From contig JACDQO010000513.1 of assembly GCA_015657605.1 (NCBI GenBank), forward strand, positions 1 to 8,596: DNA of 8,596 nt, written 5' to 3'. The first letter of the stretch is position 1; each line of letters starts with the position of its first letter. Below are positions 6,611 through 8,596 of this stretch, piece by piece. The notes under the pieces are model-generated. The model had not been told where the DNA came from. It made no database searches and was given only the letters and a program-made list of their open reading frames with translations. The stretch is from Limnohabitans sp. (GTDB lineage: Bacteria; Pseudomonadota; Gammaproteobacteria; Burkholderiales; Burkholderiaceae_C). Made by a program: the position numbers and the translations under genes.

Positions 6611-6648
6611 GGCTGGAGCTTAGCCGACCGAGCGCCTACACTGTCCCC
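6611..6648. promoter_or_regulatory. 38-base divergent intergenic region with paired -10-like motifs abutting both start codons
   Basis: On the plus strand TACACT (6637-6642) is followed by six bases and then the ATG of PPK2. On the minus strand TAAGCT (6617-6622) is followed by six bases and then the ATG of the nuclease. Both fit the TANNNT pattern that, at this distance, places transcription starts at the start codon. Neither gene has a purine-rich Shine-Dalgarno. No convincing -35 is seen for either; GGGACA on the minus strand has a 19-base spacer. The motifs are seen; leaderless transcription is inferred. Confidence 0.4.
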
Positions 6649-7464
6649 ATGCCCATCACAAACTACGCCCCTTGGTATGTTTTGCCCAAGCGCAAATGCC
6701 AACTTTCGGACTTTGACACCGAGCCTCCTACCGAGGGGCAACTCTCTGGCAACGAATTGGATGAGCACTTGGCAGACATGGGCGAAAAGCTCGACAAACT
6801 GCAAAGCACCCTGCATGCAGCCAAGACCCGGGGTTTGCTGGTGGTGTTTCAGGGTATGGACACGTCGGGCAAAGACGGCGTGATCCGCAGCGTTTTCACC
6901 CACGTCAGTCCCTTGGGCGTGCGGGCCGAAGCCTTTGGCGTACCCACCGATCTGGAAAGCCGCCATGACTTTTTATGGCGCATCCATGCCAAAGCACCTG
7001 CGCGGGGCGAAATGGTGATTTTCAACCGCAGCCACTACGAAGATGTGCTGGTCACCCGTGTGCGGGGCATGATTGACGAGGAAACCTGCCAACAACGGTA
7101 CGACAACATCCTGCACTTCGAGTCTTTGCTGCACAACGCGGGCATCAGCGTTTTGAAGTGTTATTTGCACATCTCCAAATCCGAGCAAAAGAAACGGCTG
7201 CAAGCCCGAATGGATGACCCCCGCAAACATTGGAAGCTGCAGCCTTCGGATTTTGACGACCGCGAGCTGTGGCCCCAATTCACCCAGGCTTACGAAGACG
7301 CCCTGAGCGCCACCAGCACGCCCGAATCCCCGTGGTACGTGGTGCCCGCCGACAACAAATCCTACCGAGACAGTTTTGTGGCCGGACTGATCGTGCAAAC
7401 CCTTGAAAACATGAAACTGAAGCCCCCGAAGCCCAGTTTTGACCTGTCCAAAGTCAAACTTTGA
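6649..7464 (+). CDS. ppk2: Polyphosphate kinase 2 family, polyphosphate:nucleotide phosphotransferase
   Basis: A 271-residue PPK2 enzyme, the usual single-domain length; it moves phosphate between inorganic polyphosphate and nucleoside mono- or diphosphates in the cytoplasm. The fold is a P-loop kinase: Walker A VVFQGMDTSGKDG at residues 65-77 with Lys75 and the preceding Asp71; Walker B region IFNRSHYEDVLVTR at 124-137; and the basic lid RLQARMDDPRKHWK at 183-196. SDFDDRELWPQFTQAYEDAL (200-219) is also characteristic. The N-terminal lead NYAPWYVLP and the GMD form of the Walker A resemble the PPK2_rel_1 (TIGR03709)-type group rather than class I enzymes with GRDAAGKGG, so use of AMP and/or ADP is more likely than pure ADP; the class is a guess. 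ATG 6649 is chosen because the protein begins in family style there; an in-frame ATG at 6592 lies inside the divergent nuclease gene and adds 19 unconserved-looking residues. There is no Shine-Dalgarno. Confidence 0.93.
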   Translation: MPITNYAPWYVLPKRKCQLSDFDTEPPTEGQLSGNELDEHLADMGEKLDKLQSTLHAAKTRGLLVVFQGMDTSGKDGVIRSVFTHVSPLGVRAEAFGVPTDLESRHDFLWRIHAKAPARGEMVIFNRSHYEDVLVTRVRGMIDEETCQQRYDNILHFESLLHNAGISVLKCYLHISKSEQKKRLQARMDDPRKHWKLQPSDFDDRELWPQFTQAYEDALSATSTPESPWYVVPADNKSYRDSFVAGLIVQTLENMKLKPPKPSFDLSKVKL

Positions 7465-7491
7465 ATTGCTCTCTGGTCAACAGCTTCGACA

Positions 7492-7517
7492 GGGGCGCAT
7501 CACCGGTGACATGCCCC
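7492..7517. terminator. Inverted repeat between convergent ppk2 and uraH, weak bidirectional terminator candidate
   Basis: GGGGC-GC-AT (7492-7500) can pair with ATGCCCC (7511-7517) apart from a two-base bulge, around the palindromic centre TCACCGGTGA (7500-7509). It lies in the 61 bases between two convergent stop codons, where a shared terminator would be expected, but no T-run follows in either direction. Low certainty. Confidence 0.25.
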
Positions 7518-7525
7518 GATGGCTT

Positions 7526-7879
7526 TCAGGACCCTCGATAGGTCGAATAACTCCAAGGGCTGGCCAGCAGGGGCACGTGGTAGTGCTGGTCTTCGTGGGC
7601 CACGCCAAAGTCCAGCGACACGCGGTTCAGGAAGTTGGGCTCAGGCAATTCCACGCCCTTGGCCTTGAAGTAGTCACTCACATTGAACACCAGACGGTAG
7701 GTGCCTTTGCGCAGGCTGGCATGGTCGTAGAGCAAGCCGTCAGGGTTGCGGCCGTCGTGGTTGAGGGTGAAGCTTTTGACCAAAGTGGCCTGCTCGCCTT
7801 GGGTGGTGTACAGGGCCACCTGCATGCCCGCAGCGGGGCAGCCGTGCATCGTGTCCAGAACGTGTGTGCTCAATCCCAT
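7526..7879 (-). CDS. uraH: 5-Hydroxyisourate hydrolase (transthyretin-like)
   Basis: A 117-residue HIU hydrolase, of typical length. It hydrolyses 5-hydroxyisourate, the product of urate oxidation, to OHCU, the next step after xanthine dehydrogenase and urate oxidase in ureide formation. All family hallmarks are seen: LSTHVLDT at 3-10 with catalytic His6, the NHDGRNPDGLL segment at 40-50 with Arg44, the HYHVPLLASP segment at 99-108 with His101, and the diagnostic C-terminal YRGS (114-117), which separates true HIU hydrolases from transthyretins. There is no periplasmic signal peptide, so it is cytoplasmic. The ATG at 7877-7879 puts the conserved motif two residues from the start; the upstream Shine-Dalgarno is weak. 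It is convergent with ppk2 and divergent from the GntR gene, whose product is the likely regulator. OHCU decarboxylase and urate oxidase are not in the window. Confidence 0.96.
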   Translation of the reverse strand: MGLSTHVLDTMHGCPAAGMQVALYTTQGEQATLVKSFTLNHDGRNPDGLLYDHASLRKGTYRLVFNVSDYFKAKGVELPEPNFLNRVSLDFGVAHEDQHYHVPLLASPWSYSTYRGS

Positions 7880-7949
7880 GGTTTTGCTCGCTTGTCTTGA
7901 ATGGGGTCAAAAGGATGGTTTTGGCAAGGCTTTGAATAGCCCCACAAAC

Positions 7950-7972
7950 CGGTCGACCGAAGTGTATACAAT
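7950..7972. promoter_or_regulatory. Palindromic operator candidates in the uraH/GntR intergenic region
   Basis: The 169 bases between the two divergent start codons contain two perfect palindromes: CGGTCGACCG (7950-7959) and TGTATACA (7963-7970). The second, in the context GTGTATACAAT, is the short AT-centred type bound by many GntR/FCD regulators, and it overlaps a plus-strand -10-like TACAAT (7967-7972). Binding here would let the adjacent regulator control itself and uraH. No strong -35 is visible for either direction. The same palindrome is absent from the xdhA upstream region. Confidence 0.45.
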
Positions 7973-8048
7973 TTTGCATTTGATGGCTATGATTTGCGCC
8001 AACAACACAAAAACACTTGGGCAACACCACCCCAAGGGACTGCGAGAC

Positions 8049-8596
8049 ATGGAAATTTCTACCACGCACCACATCGTCGAATCGCTGACCCGTGCCATCG
8101 TGGAGCATCGGCTTTTACCCGGCTCCAAGCTGGCCGAGCAAAAACTGGCCGACCACTTTGGCGTGTCGCGCACCTTGGTGCGCCAAGCGCTGTTTCAGTT
8201 GTCCCAAAACCGCCTGATCCGTTTAGAGCCCGCACGCGGCGCGTTCGTGGCAGCCCCCTCGGTTGAAGAAGCCCAGCAGGTCTTTGCTGTGCGCCGCATG
8301 CTCGAAGCTGAAATGACCCGCGCCTTTGTGCAGCAGGTCACGCCCGAACAAATCGCCTCCCTCAAAGACCACATCAAGCAAGAGCGCGAAGCGGTCACCC
8401 AAGGCGACATCACAGGACGCACCGAGTTGCTGGGCGACTTTCATGTGCGCATGGCCGAGCTGATGCACAACGATGTGCTGGCCCAAGTGCTGGGCGATTT
8501 GATCTCGCGCTGCGCCCTGATCACGCTGATGTACCAGTCGCGCAACGAGGCCGAGCACTCCACCGACGAACACGTGGCCATCGTGGCCGCGCTGGA
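8049..8596 (+). CDS. GntR-family (FadR/FCD-type) transcriptional regulator, truncated by window edge
   Basis: 182 N-terminal codons are present and the frame is open at the right edge. Residues 6-70 form a GntR winged helix-turn-helix: HRLLPGSKLAEQKLADHFGVSRTLVRQAL (20-48) is the typical G..L.E..LA..FGVSR..VR.AL recognition pattern, and LIRLEPARGAFV (56-67) is the wing. From about residue 76 a helical FCD ligand-binding domain begins (VFAVRRMLEAEMTR). GDFHVRMAEL (129-138) corresponds to the region with the first metal-ligand His (132), but the usual Asp four residues before it is Leu128, so metal binding may differ. The ATG at 8049 is preferred because AAGGGA lies nine bases upstream; in-frame ATGs at 7983 and 7989 would add 22 or 20 residues. 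Its divergent pairing with uraH suggests a regulator of purine/urate catabolism (inference). The effector is unknown. Confidence 0.88.
   Translation, partial: MEISTTHHIVESLTRAIVEHRLLPGSKLAEQKLADHFGVSRTLVRQALFQLSQNRLIRLEPARGAFVAAPSVEEAQQVFAVRRMLEAEMTRAFVQQVTPEQIASLKDHIKQEREAVTQGDITGRTELLGDFHVRMAELMHNDVLAQVLGDLISRCALITLMYQSRNEAEHSTDEHVAIVAAL

Noticed and set aside
6592..6648. Upstream ATG at 6592 extending PPK2 by 19 residues
   Set aside because: It overlaps the 5' end of the divergent nuclease gene, has no Shine-Dalgarno, and the added residues do not resemble a PPK2 N-terminus.

Overview
The window looks like chromosomal DNA from a GC-rich betaproteobacterium. Burkholderiales, probably Comamonadaceae, is my best guess; this rests on codon use, the style of the xanthine dehydrogenase subunits and the small cysteine-rich protein, not on a database search. 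It carries a purine-catabolism locus with some less expected neighbours. I see no mobile element, CRISPR array, tRNA or rRNA.

Layout from left to right. At 1-493 (minus) is the N-terminal third of an acyl-CoA synthetase that runs off the left edge; it has its own promoter around 559-586. At 687-5939 (minus) is a tightly packed operon, transcribed in the order xdhA, xdhB, a 62-residue cysteine-rich protein, and an MFS transporter. The junctions are TGA directly followed by ATG, then 25 bases, then a 4-base GTGA overlap. At 6035-6610 (minus) is a secreted, probably lipid-anchored, thermonuclease-like protein. At 6649-7464 (plus) is a PPK2-type polyphosphate kinase, head to head with the nuclease across only 38 bases. 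At 7526-7879 (minus) is uraH (5-hydroxyisourate hydrolase). Divergent from it, at 8049 to the right edge (plus), is a GntR/FCD-type regulator, with a TGTATACA palindrome in the shared intergenic region.

How the genes fit together: XdhA/XdhB would oxidise hypoxanthine and xanthine to urate. A urate oxidase lying outside the window would make 5-hydroxyisourate, which UraH hydrolyses. The GntR protein is the obvious candidate regulator of at least uraH. The MFS protein and cysteine-rich protein appear translationally tied to the dehydrogenase and may move or handle a purine, or help the enzyme; this is inference. The nuclease (release of nucleotides outside the cell) and PPK2 (phosphorylation of nucleotides with polyphosphate) fit a nucleotide-scavenging theme only loosely.

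The most notable sequence observation is in xdhA. About 60 bases (5247-5310) read as an implausible proline-rich stretch in the annotated frame, but as a canonical FAD-domain sequence in the neighbouring frame. This implies a pair of compensating one-base indels at short homopolymers, either real or a sequencing error. The other points worth checking are the two head-to-head genes that both look leaderless, the xdhA leader that lacks a Shine-Dalgarno and instead resembles the anti-Shine-Dalgarno, and the cysteine-rich microprotein.
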